Positions 7,807 through 14,748 of a stretch of 16,115 nt of DNA are shown here, piece by piece. Positions within the stretch are counted from its first letter, which is position 1, and each line of letters opens with the position of its first letter. A model generated the notes under the pieces. That model saw only the letters and a program-made list of their open reading frames with translations, did no database searches and was not told where the DNA came from. Location: contig JBKJQN010000073.1 in the NCBI GenBank assembly GCA_046593925.1, positions 1-16,115 of the forward strand, read 5' to 3'. The position numbers and the translations under genes are program-made. The stretch comes from JAYVYM01 sp046593925 (GTDB lineage Bacteria; Actinomycetota; Actinomycetes; Mycobacteriales; SCTD01).

Positions 7807-8590
7807 GTGACCATCAGGGCGGGTGCCGTGTCGGTGTTCTCATCGTCGCTGATCGGTGCCGCTGTTGACCAGAGCGGGCTGCCCGGTGGCCCCGACCAGG
7901 ACGTGCCACCCGAGCGCTGCGGGACGTCCCGGACCCCAGGTCCCACCGCGGGGTGCGCCACGACGTGGTGGCGGTGCTGGCCGTCGCGGTCTGCGCGGTG
8001 CCGGCCGGGGCGAGGTCCTACCTGGCGATCGCCGAGCGGGCCAGCGGCCTGACGCCGACGGTCCGGTTGCGGCTCGGGGTGAGCCGACGGGCGCCGTGTG
8101 AGTCCACGATCCACCGGGTCCTGCACAGCGTGGACGCCGACCAGCTGGACCGGCTGGTGTCGGCGTGGCTGGCCGCCCGCACCGGCCGTCAACCGGCAGT
8201 TCCCACGGTGCGGCGGGTGATCAGCCTGGATGGCAAGAGCGTGCGCGGCGCCCGCCCGGGTAGCGGCGTGGACAAGGGCCGGGCAGTGCACCTGCTGTCG
8301 GCCTACGACACCACCACCGGCACCGTCCTGGGACAGTGCGTCGTGGCCGGAAAGACCAACGAGATCAGCGCTTCCGGGCCGCTGCTGGACCGCCTGGGAC
8401 TGACCGGGTGCTGATCACCGCCGATGCGCTGCACACCCAACGTGGCCACGCCAGCTACCTGCATGGGCGCGGCGCGCACTGTCTGCTCACCGTCAAAGCC
8501 GATCGGCCCAGCCTGCTCCGGCAGCTCCGGGCGCTGCCTGGACCGACGTGCCGGTTGCCGACCAGACCACCGATAAGGCACACGTTGAAC
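7807..8590 (+). pseudogene. ISAs1-family transposase, degenerate
   Basis: ISAs1-type transposase signatures run through several frames. SSLIGAAVDQSGLPGGPDQD is in frame 1 from GTG 7807. Near 7920 the match moves to frame 3: VPDPRSHRGVRHDVVAVLAV, CESTIHRVLHSVDADQLDRL, then VISLDGKSVRGARPGSGV and VVAGKTNEISASGPLLDRLG. A shift near 8400 continues it in frame 2 as VLITADALHTQRGHASYLHG and LLTVKADRPSLLRQLRALPG. A further shift near 8535 gives WTDVPVADQTTDKAHVER in frame 1, where it ends. The conserved Asp residues in SLDGKSVRG and TADALHTQ remain, but three frameshifts and loss of the C-terminal third rule out activity. Homology stops abruptly at about 8590, where a different element begins. Confidence 0.8.
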
Positions 8591-8593
8591 GGG

Positions 8594-8827
8594 ATGCAGG
8601 CCGCCCAAACCAAGACCTACCTCGCCCACCACCTCAAGCTTGCCGGCCGCAGCGACCCGCTGTTCAGCGACGACGCCGCCGACCTCATCTACCAAATCAG
8701 CCGCGGACTACCCCGAGCGTTGAGCAAGCTCGCGATCCAAGCCCTGATCGCCGGGTTCGCGACCAGTAAGCGCATCGTCGACGAGGCCTCCGCACGAGCC
8801 GCCGTCACCGAGGTCACGACCGACTGA
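8594..8827 (+). pseudogene. C-terminal fragment of a transposition-type AAA ATPase (ExeA/TniB-like)
   Basis: The 77-residue reading from ATG 8594 to TGA 8827 matches, from memory, the C-terminal end of the AAA ATPases that accompany DDE integrases in actinobacterial transposons: YLAHHLKLAGRSDPLFSDDA, DLIYQISRGLPRALSKLAIQ and ASARAAVTEVT. The Walker A and B parts that such a protein needs are absent, because the upstream sequence belongs to the ISAs1 remnant. The frame is intact from 8594 to the stop, so the join is probably younger than the decay of the ISAs1 part. A new product from this ATG is possible but unsupported; no ribosome-binding site is evident. Confidence 0.7.
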
Positions 8828-8861
8828 CGACCAGCACGACAGCCCGACCACCAACCCATCC

Positions 8862-8972
8862 CTAACTGGCCGTCCTCAGCCAACCTGACGCCACTGTCCT
8901 CACCCAAGCCGACGGCCTACAACGCTGCCCAGGCCGCCGGCTCGGGGCGACCGGTACCGGCCGCTCCTTCAC
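8862..8972 (-). pseudogene. Start of the gene after leuC (leuD expected), truncated by mobile DNA
   Basis: The leuC stop TGA (8971-8969) overlaps a GTG (8972-8970) in the same GTGA arrangement used at three other junctions of this operon. The frame reads VKERPVPVAPSRRPGQRC and stops at TAG 8864-8862 after 36 codons. Small LeuD subunits normally follow leuC in this way and are about 190-200 residues long; here at most the first 8-10 codons look gene-like before the sequence turns into transposon-flank DNA. I infer a leuD-type gene whose body was lost when the mobile element arrived. The remaining codons are too few to prove the family. Confidence 0.45.
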
Positions 8973-10354
8973 CGCAAGTCGGCGGGTGAGCTCAGCCGAC
9001 CCCTGACGGCGGTGGCGGCGGCAACGGCCGGCGAGACCAGGTGCGTACGACTACCCCGCCCCTGCCGGCCCTCGAAGTTCCGGTTGGACGTCGAGGCGCT
9101 GCGCCGTCCGGGAGCGAGCACGTCGGAGTTCATGCCCAGGCACATCGAGCAGCCGGGGTCGCGCCACTGCACGCCGGCCGCGCGGAACACCGCGTCCAGG
9201 CCCTCGGCCTCGGCGGCCCGCTTCACCCCGGCCGAGCCAGGGACGACCAGCACGGTCACCCCCGCCGCGACCTGGCGGCCGCGCAGGACGTCCGCGGCGG
9301 CTCGCAGGTCTTCGAGGCGGCCGTTCGTGCAGGAGCCGACGAAGACGGTGTCAACCGTGACCGAGCGCAGCGGCGTACCGGGTCGCAGGTCCATGTACGC
9401 CAGCGCCCGCTCGGCTGCGTCCCGCTCGGCCGCCGGGAGCCCGGCCGGGTCCGGCACCACCGCGGACAGCGGCACCGTCTGCGCCGGGTTCGTCCCCCAC
9501 GTCACCTGTGGCGCGACGGTTCCGGCGTCGAGCAGCACCTCGGCGTCCGGTTCTCCCTCGGAGCGCAGCCCGCTCCACGACCGCACCGCCTCGTCCCACG
9601 CCGCGCCCGACGGCGCGTACGGCCGGCCGTACAGGAACTCCAGCGTGCGTTCGTCCGGCGCGATCAGCCCGGCCCGGGCCCCCCACTCCACCGACATGTT
9701 GCACAACGTCATTCGACCGGTCATCGACAGCGCCCGGACGCCCTCGCCGCGGTACTCCGCCACACTGCCCTGCCCGCCCAACGTCCCGACCTGGGCGATG
9801 AGCGCCAGGGCGAGGTCCTTGGCGTCTGACCCGGCGGGCAGCCGGCCGCTCACGGTGACCGCGACTGTCCGCGGCCGCGACAGCGGCAGCGTCTGCGTGG
9901 CCAGCACATGCTCGACCTCGCTGGTGCCGATGCCCAACGCGAACGCCCCGAACGCCCCGTGCGTGCTGGTGTGCGAGTCACCGCAGACGATGGTCAGGCC
10001 CGGCTGGGTCAGGCCGAGCTCCGGTCCGATGACGTGCACGATCCCCTGGTCGGGGTCGCCGCCAGGCAGCAGCCGGACACCGAACTCGGCGCAGTTGGCC
10101 CGCAGCGCCTCGACTTGCCGCCGGCCGGCCGCGTCGCGCAGGCCCAGCCCGTCGGTCGGCACGTTGTGGTCCTCGGTTGCGAGCGTCAGGTTCGGCCGCC
10201 GGACCTTCCGTCCGGCCGCGCGCAGGCCGTCGAAGGCCTGCGGGCTCGACACCTCGTGGACCAGGTGCAGGTCGACGTAGAGCAGGTCCGGCTCGCCCGG
10301 CGCCCGGCGGACGACGTGGGCGTCCCACAGCCGCTCGGCGAGCGTCCCGGTCAC
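8969..10354 (-). CDS. leuC: 3-isopropylmalate dehydratase large subunit (LeuC-type hydro-lyase)
   Basis: The product has 461 residues from GTG 10354, which overlaps the ATPase stop in GTGA; GAGGG lies nine bases upstream. It is colinear with LeuC of the aconitase superfamily: TLAERLWDAHVV, DLLYVDLHLVHEVSSPQAFD and TEDHNVPT near the N-terminus, CGDSHTSTHGAFGAFALGIG at the active site and SNRNFEGRQG near the C-terminus. The 4Fe-4S ligands are Cys342 (VGSCTNGR), Cys402 and Cys405 (PGCSMCLGMN). LeuC with LeuD isomerises 2- and 3-isopropylmalate in leucine synthesis; the large subunit alone is inactive. Here it ends a transport and hydantoinase operon, and no leuD body remains beside it. It may work with a LeuD encoded elsewhere, serve a related hydro-lyase step in catabolism, or be a relic. 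Sequence favours true LeuC; context leaves the substrate open. Confidence 0.85.
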   Translation of the reverse strand: MTGTLAERLWDAHVVRRAPGEPDLLYVDLHLVHEVSSPQAFDGLRAAGRKVRRPNLTLATEDHNVPTDGLGLRDAAGRRQVEALRANCAEFGVRLLPGGDPDQGIVHVIGPELGLTQPGLTIVCGDSHTSTHGAFGAFALGIGTSEVEHVLATQTLPLSRPRTVAVTVSGRLPAGSDAKDLALALIAQVGTLGGQGSVAEYRGEGVRALSMTGRMTLCNMSVEWGARAGLIAPDERTLEFLYGRPYAPSGAAWDEAVRSWSGLRSEGEPDAEVLLDAGTVAPQVTWGTNPAQTVPLSAVVPDPAGLPAAERDAAERALAYMDLRPGTPLRSVTVDTVFVGSCTNGRLEDLRAAADVLRGRQVAAGVTVLVVPGSAGVKRAAEAEGLDAVFRAAGVQWRDPGCSMCLGMNSDVLAPGRRSASTSNRNFEGRQGRGSRTHLVSPAVAAATAVRGRLSSPADLR

Positions 10355-11907
10355 CGGGCCCGTCCCTCGTACGTCGCGGCGGCGAGCGCGTGCGCGGTGA
10401 GCTCCGGCCGGGCCAGCGTGCGCACGACGAAGCCGTCCGCGACGACGTGCACGCGGGTGCACAGGTGGGCGAGGTCCTCGTACTCGACGCTGGAGATGAT
10501 CACGACCGTGCCCGCGGCGGCCAGCCGGGCCAGATGCGCGAAGACGTCGCGCTTGGCCCCCACGTCAACGCCCTGGGTCGGCTCGTGCAGGACCAGCACG
10601 CGGGGAGCGGTCAGCACCCACTTGCCGAGAAGGACCTTCTGCTGGTTGCCGCCGCTGAGCATGCCGAGTGCGAGGTCGTCGCGCGCCGGCCGTATGTCGA
10701 AGCGGGCCAGCTCCCCGGCAACCGTGCGGCGCTCGCGGCCCGCCAGGAGCAGGACCTTGAGCGCGCTCAGCGCCCGGAGCGTCGGCAGCGTCATGTTCTC
10801 CCGGACCGTCACGCCGAGCGCGCCGCCCGCGCCCTTGCGGTCGGCCGGCAGCAGCGCCAGCCCCGCCTTCAGCGCCCGGGCAGGCGTGAGCCGGCCGGCC
10901 TCGACGGCGACCCCGTCGAGCACCACCCGGCCTCCGGTCGCGGGCCGGGCGCCCGCCAGCAGGTACGGCACCTCGTCGTAGCCCCCGCCCGGCAGCCCGA
11001 CGAAGCCGAGCACCTCGCCGGGCGCGGCGACGAAGGACAGGTCCCGGGCGTACTCACCGAACAGCCCCTCGACGACCAGGCCCGGACCCTCACCGGCCCC
11101 CGCGACCTCGGGGTACATCTGCTCGGGAGGCCGTCCCAGCATCAGCTCGACGAGGTCGCGCTCGGTGCGCCCGGAGACGGGCTGGTCCGCGACGAGCGCC
11201 CCGCCGCGGAGCACGACCACCCGGTCGCAGTGCTCGAGCACCTCGTCCAGGCGGTGCGAGACGAACAGGACGCTGACGCCGGCGGCAGCGAGGTCGCGCA
11301 CGACACCGAACAGCCGTTCGACCCCGTCCCGCGGCAAGTACGCCGTGGGCTCGTCCAGGACAAGTAGCCGCTCGCGGTCCGGGTCCGCGCCCTCGGCGAT
11401 GTCCTCAAGGCCCCGGGCGATCGCCACGAGGGCGCGCTCGGTCACCGGTAGGTCGCCGACGCGCAGGTCGGGAGACGCGGTCATCCCGACCTGCGCGAGC
11501 GCCGCCCGGACCACGCCACGCTCGTGGCGCCACCGGATGCGTCGGCCCGCGCCGGTCGTGAAACGGCCGATCCGCAGGTTCTCCAGAATCGTCATCGACG
11601 GGACCAGGGCCAGGTCCTGGTGGATGAACGCCATGCCGGTCCTCGCCGGGCCAGCACCGAGCTCGGAGGTGACGTCACGCGGCCCCATCGCGACGCGCGC
11701 ACCGGCGTCAGGGGTGTGGAAGCCGGACAGCAGCTTGATAAGCGTGGACTTGCCGCTGCCATTTTGACCGATCAGGCCGACGACCTCGCCTCGGCGGAGC
11801 CGCAGCGAGACGTCATCGAGCACCCGGACGCCGGCGAAGCTCTTCGCGAGCCCGAGGGCATCCAGCGTGGGAGCGGCCGATGCCGGGGCGGTCAGGAGCT
11901 GGTCCAC
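10351..11907 (-). CDS. Ribose-type ABC transporter ATPase, two fused nucleotide-binding domains
   Basis: The product has 518 residues from GTG 11907, overlapping the end of the binding-protein gene by 16 bases; no clear ribosome-binding site is seen, so translation is probably coupled. Domain 1 has Walker A GQNGSGKST (47-55, Lys53), a Q-loop HQDLALVPS, a signature region reading LPVTERALVAIARGL in place of canonical LSGGQ, and Walker B LLVLDEPT (Asp185, Glu186). Domain 2 has GLPGGGYDEV where Walker A should be, without the Lys, but a good signature LSGGNQQKVLLGKW and VLVLHEPTQGVDVG. A degenerate second Walker A is normal for RbsA/XylG-type ATPases; His before Glu in HEPT is a change from Asp. 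LLPADRKGAGG is a family motif. It powers the permease at 13097-14116. Stop TGA overlaps the leuC start. Confidence 0.9.
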   Translation of the reverse strand: MDQLLTAPASAAPTLDALGLAKSFAGVRVLDDVSLRLRRGEVVGLIGQNGSGKSTLIKLLSGFHTPDAGARVAMGPRDVTSELGAGPARTGMAFIHQDLALVPSMTILENLRIGRFTTGAGRRIRWRHERGVVRAALAQVGMTASPDLRVGDLPVTERALVAIARGLEDIAEGADPDRERLLVLDEPTAYLPRDGVERLFGVVRDLAAAGVSVLFVSHRLDEVLEHCDRVVVLRGGALVADQPVSGRTERDLVELMLGRPPEQMYPEVAGAGEGPGLVVEGLFGEYARDLSFVAAPGEVLGFVGLPGGGYDEVPYLLAGARPATGGRVVLDGVAVEAGRLTPARALKAGLALLPADRKGAGGALGVTVRENMTLPTLRALSALKVLLLAGRERRTVAGELARFDIRPARDDLALGMLSGGNQQKVLLGKWVLTAPRVLVLHEPTQGVDVGAKRDVFAHLARLAAAGTVVIISSVEYEDLAHLCTRVHVVADGFVVRTLARPELTAHALAAATYEGRAR

Positions 11908-13067
11908 AGTGCCGGGAACTTGGTCTTGTAATCCTCCGAGGCGTACCACGCAAACTCGTCCTTGCCCTGGATCAGCGCGGCATTGCTGCGGTCGAAGATC
12001 CGCAACCCGATGTGGTAGTCCGCCACCGGCGGGGCCCCGGCGAGGACCCGGAAGACCTGGTCCGCGGCGGCGTACGCCCACCACTCGTTCTGGCCGCCGA
12101 TGTCGAGCTTGAGCGCGCTCCTGCCGTCCTGCAGCTGCTCGACGATGCCCGGGGTCGCGTTGAAGGCGCCGACGGTCACCTTCTCGCTCGCGCCGGACGT
12201 GCGCAGCGCGCCGAGCCCGGCGAGGGCCTGCCCGTCGTAGAGCGGGAGCAGGTACCCGCGGGTCGGGTCGCTGTTGACCGTGGTCTGGAACAACGTCGGG
12301 ATCGAGGACTCCCACTGCGGGATCTGCACGTCCTGCGACTTCATGTTGCAGTCCGGGCAGAGCCGCTTGACCTCCGACAGGGTGCCCTGCGCCTGCGGCT
12401 GCGAGGCGGGCACGTCGTCGGAGGTGATGACCAGGCCCTTGCCCTTGCCTTTGGAGTCCGCGACCATCCAGTCGCCGATGAGCTTGCCGACCTGCACGTA
12501 GTCGAAGGTGACGCCGGCGTCGACACCGCCGGTCAGGTCGCCCGGGATCCCGGTGTTCGCCACGATGACCTTGATGCCGGCGGCCTTCGCCGCGGTGATC
12601 TGGGCGCCGAACAGCGCCGTCGGCAGGGCCTGGATAATGACGGCGTCGGCCCTGGTGGCGATCGCTTGCTGGAAGCCCTTGTTCGCGGTGTCGACGGAGC
12701 CCTTGGCGTCCACGATGCTCATGTTCACGCCGCCGTACTTCGACAGCAACCCGGAAAGGGTACTGGACCAGTACTTGAGCACGGGGATAGCGTCGTTGAC
12801 GCTGATGTAGACGACCTTTTTGCCCTTGACCGGCCCGACGGCCACGGGCGCATCCGGGCCCTGCCAGGTCGGCGGCCGGCGGTACGTCGCGACGATGCTC
12901 TCCGCCTCCGCGGTACCGCCAGAGCCGCCCGCCCCGGTGGCCGCACCCGCGGCCGCGCTCGGCGTCGACGAGCCGCTCCCCCCGCAGGCGGCGAGACCGA
13001 GCGCGAGCGCAAGGGCGGCGGACGTGAGGGTCGCGGTGCGCTGTACCCGCGTGGTCAGGCTGGTCAT
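11892..13067 (-). CDS. ABC transporter substrate-binding lipoprotein, periplasmic-binding type I
   Basis: The product has 391 residues from ATG 13067, with AGGAG five bases upstream. The signal peptide ends in a lipobox, LGLAAC, so Cys28 should carry the lipid anchor. A low-complexity Gly/Ser/Ala linker (about 29-52) follows. The mature domain has the sugar-binding-protein pattern of the ribose family: GKKVVYISVNDAIPVLKYWS, then GFQQAIATRADAVIIQ, AAKAAGIKVIVANTG and DYVQVGKLIGDWMV. CPDC (in KRLCPDCNMK) is an extra Cys pair that could form a disulfide. It should deliver the ligand to the permease encoded 29 bases upstream. Ligand identity cannot be read from the sequence; the neighbouring hydantoinase and carbamoyl hydrolase suggest a nitrogenous ring or carbamoyl compound rather than a sugar, which is inference. 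Confidence 0.9.
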   Translation of the reverse strand: MTSLTTRVQRTATLTSAALALALGLAACGGSGSSTPSAAAGAATGAGGSGGTAEAESIVATYRRPPTWQGPDAPVAVGPVKGKKVVYISVNDAIPVLKYWSSTLSGLLSKYGGVNMSIVDAKGSVDTANKGFQQAIATRADAVIIQALPTALFGAQITAAKAAGIKVIVANTGIPGDLTGGVDAGVTFDYVQVGKLIGDWMVADSKGKGKGLVITSDDVPASQPQAQGTLSEVKRLCPDCNMKSQDVQIPQWESSIPTLFQTTVNSDPTRGYLLPLYDGQALAGLGALRTSGASEKVTVGAFNATPGIVEQLQDGRSALKLDIGGQNEWWAYAAADQVFRVLAGAPPVADYHIGLRIFDRSNAALIQGKDEFAWYASEDYKTKFPALWTSS

Positions 13068-13096
13068 CTGTGCTCCTGGGTTGGGTGGGCAGAGGG

Positions 13097-14116
13097 TCAG
13101 AGCAGGCCGGACAGCCGCCGGCGTCCGGCGAGGTGGCTGAGCGTGACGGCGATGACGAGCGAGCTGCCGTAGAAGACCTGCTCGGGCCATCCGGCGTAGC
13201 CGAGGTATTGCAGCCCGGTGATCCCGGTGACGAGGAAGTAGACGGCGACGAAGGCGCCCCACGCGTTGAACCGGCCGGGCACGATGGCGGTGGACCCGAG
13301 GAAGGCCGCGGCGAACGAGGGCAGCAGGTACGACGACCCGGCCTGCGGGTTGGCGGCGCTGTTGGTCCCAGCCAGCACGATCCCGGCGAGGCCGCCGAGG
13401 GTGGCCGTGGCGACGAGCGCGCCGGCCCGGATCGGCCTGACCCGAAGGCCGGCGAGCCGCGCCACCTCGCGGTTCTCGGCGACGAAGACCATCCGTCGCC
13501 CGAGCGGGGTGTGCTGCAGGACGAACCACAGCAGCGTGCAGAGCCCGACACCCGCATAGAACGGTGCGGGGATCCCGAGCAGCAGGGGGTCGGTCATGAC
13601 GTTGACCACGCCGGTCGAGATGCCGGTCACGACCTTGGAGTCGGCGATCGCCAGGGTGACACCCGACAGCAGCGTCCCCGTGCCGAGCGTCACGATGATC
13701 GACTGCACGCCGACGTACACCGACAGGACGGCGTTGACGGCGCCGACGAGCAGGCAGACCAGCAGCGTCACCAGCACCGCCGACCAGGCCGACCAGCCGT
13801 GGACGCCGTTGAGGACGGCCATCAGGGTGCCGCCGAAGCCCACGACGGAGCCGATGGACAGGTCGTACTCCCCAACGGCCAGCGACACCATCAGGGCCAG
13901 CGTGGCCACGAGCACGACGGTCTGGGTGCTGAGGATGAGCTTGACGGTGGCGGAGGTCGCGAAGGTGTCCGGCTTGAGCACCGAGAAGACGACGACGACA
14001 AGGAGCCACGCGACGACGACCCCGAAACGCTCGCCCTCGCTGCGCAGCCGACTAGCCACGCCCGGCCGCGCGCGGACGGCCACGACGGGCGGCTCCTGCA
14101 CCTGCGGCGCGGTCAC
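13097..14116 (-). CDS. Ribose-type ABC transporter permease
   Basis: The product has 339 residues from GTG 14116, which overlaps the hydrolase stop as GTGA; GGAGG lies about ten bases upstream. It belongs to the BPD_transp_2 family of RbsC-like permeases. A polar N-terminus of about 30 residues precedes roughly eight to ten hydrophobic segments, beginning with FGVVVAWLLVVVVFSVL. EYDLSIGSVVG (83-93) is the family's hallmark near the second to third segment, and LGRRMVFVAENREVARLAGL is the cytoplasmic loop that docks on the ATPase. The length is standard. Only one permease gene is visible, so the channel is likely a homodimer. It is followed after 29 bases by the binding-protein gene. Confidence 0.9.
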   Translation of the reverse strand: MTAPQVQEPPVVAVRARPGVASRLRSEGERFGVVVAWLLVVVVFSVLKPDTFATSATVKLILSTQTVVLVATLALMVSLAVGEYDLSIGSVVGFGGTLMAVLNGVHGWSAWSAVLVTLLVCLLVGAVNAVLSVYVGVQSIIVTLGTGTLLSGVTLAIADSKVVTGISTGVVNVMTDPLLLGIPAPFYAGVGLCTLLWFVLQHTPLGRRMVFVAENREVARLAGLRVRPIRAGALVATATLGGLAGIVLAGTNSAANPQAGSSYLLPSFAAAFLGSTAIVPGRFNAWGAFVAVYFLVTGITGLQYLGYAGWPEQVFYGSSLVIAVTLSHLAGRRRLSGLL

Positions 14117-14748
14117 CGGGCCAGGCCCTCCAGGTAGCCCAGCACCTCGGCTTCGCCGAGCACCTCCGCGTACTTGGCCTGCAGGTCGAACAGGTTCGCC
14201 TCGTGCGGCCGTGGGTCCCGGTCACCGACAGCGTCCCGGACGACCAGTGGTATAAAGCCGTGCTGGATGGCGTCCACGGCGGTGGCCCGGATGCAGCCGC
14301 TGGTGCTGACCCCGACCACGATCACCGTATCGACCCCCGCGGCGGTGAGCGTGGACGACAGCGAGGTGCCGAAGAACGCGCTCGCGTACTGCTTGACGAG
14401 CACTACCTCGCCGACCACCGGCGCGACCTCCGGCCGGATGGCGCCGAGCGGCCCGTCGCCGACGAACTGCTTGAGGGCGCCGACCTTGCGGAAGAACGCC
14501 CCCCCGTCCAGACCGCCCGCCGCGAAGCTGACCTTCGTGTGCACCACCGGGATGCCGGCGGCGCGGGCGCCCCGCAGGACCCGGGCGGCGGAGGCGAGGC
14601 AGTCGTCGGTGCCCATGTAGAGCTCGGCCCCGGGTGAGAAGTAGGCCTCGACGAGGTCGACGCAGACCAGCGCCGGGCGGCGCCCCGGGGCCAGGTGGTT
14701 GCCGAAGCCCGCGCCGTCGTAGTCAGCGGCGAGGTCGCGCCCAGTCAC
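14113..14748 (-). CDS. Isochorismatase-fold cysteine hydrolase, N-carbamoylsarcosine-amidase-like
   Basis: The product has 211 residues from GTG 14748, overlapping the hydantoinase stop as GTGA. The fold's catalytic triad is visible: Asp31 in LVCVDLVEAY, Lys119 in VLVKQYASAFFGT and Cys152 in VSTSGCIRATAVDA, the nucleophile. The order RPALVCVDL, then GEVVLVKQYASAFFGTSL, then DTVIVVGVSTSGCIRATAVD, then VRDAVGDRDP and NLFDLQAKYAEV closely follows Arthrobacter N-carbamoylsarcosine amidase as I remember it. That enzyme releases ammonia and carbon dioxide from N-carbamoylsarcosine to give sarcosine. The gene's position directly after a hydantoinase subunit fits, because N-methylhydantoinase produces that substrate. 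Other members of the fold cleave maleamate, nicotinamide or ureidoacrylate, so the exact amide is unproven. Confidence 0.8.
   Translation of the reverse strand: MTGRDLAADYDGAGFGNHLAPGRRPALVCVDLVEAYFSPGAELYMGTDDCLASAARVLRGARAAGIPVVHTKVSFAAGGLDGGAFFRKVGALKQFVGDGPLGAIRPEVAPVVGEVVLVKQYASAFFGTSLSSTLTAAGVDTVIVVGVSTSGCIRATAVDAIQHGFIPLVVRDAVGDRDPRPHEANLFDLQAKYAEVLGEAEVLGYLEGLAR

Noticed and set aside
9012..10280. Long plus-strand open frames opposite leuC
   Set aside because: They mirror leuC codons and show no recognisable domain. The LeuC cluster cysteines and active-site motifs settle the coding strand.
10351..13557. Reading the ATPase as a 1068-residue protein extending through the binding-protein gene
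   Set aside because: The extra N-terminal part is an out-of-frame shadow of the binding protein and permease. The ATPase homology begins just after GTG 11907.
11880..14255. Several plus-strand frames of 200-430 residues opposite the ABC transporter genes
   Set aside because: Arg/Asp/His-rich antisense shadows. All three minus-strand transporter genes have full family motifs and coupled starts.
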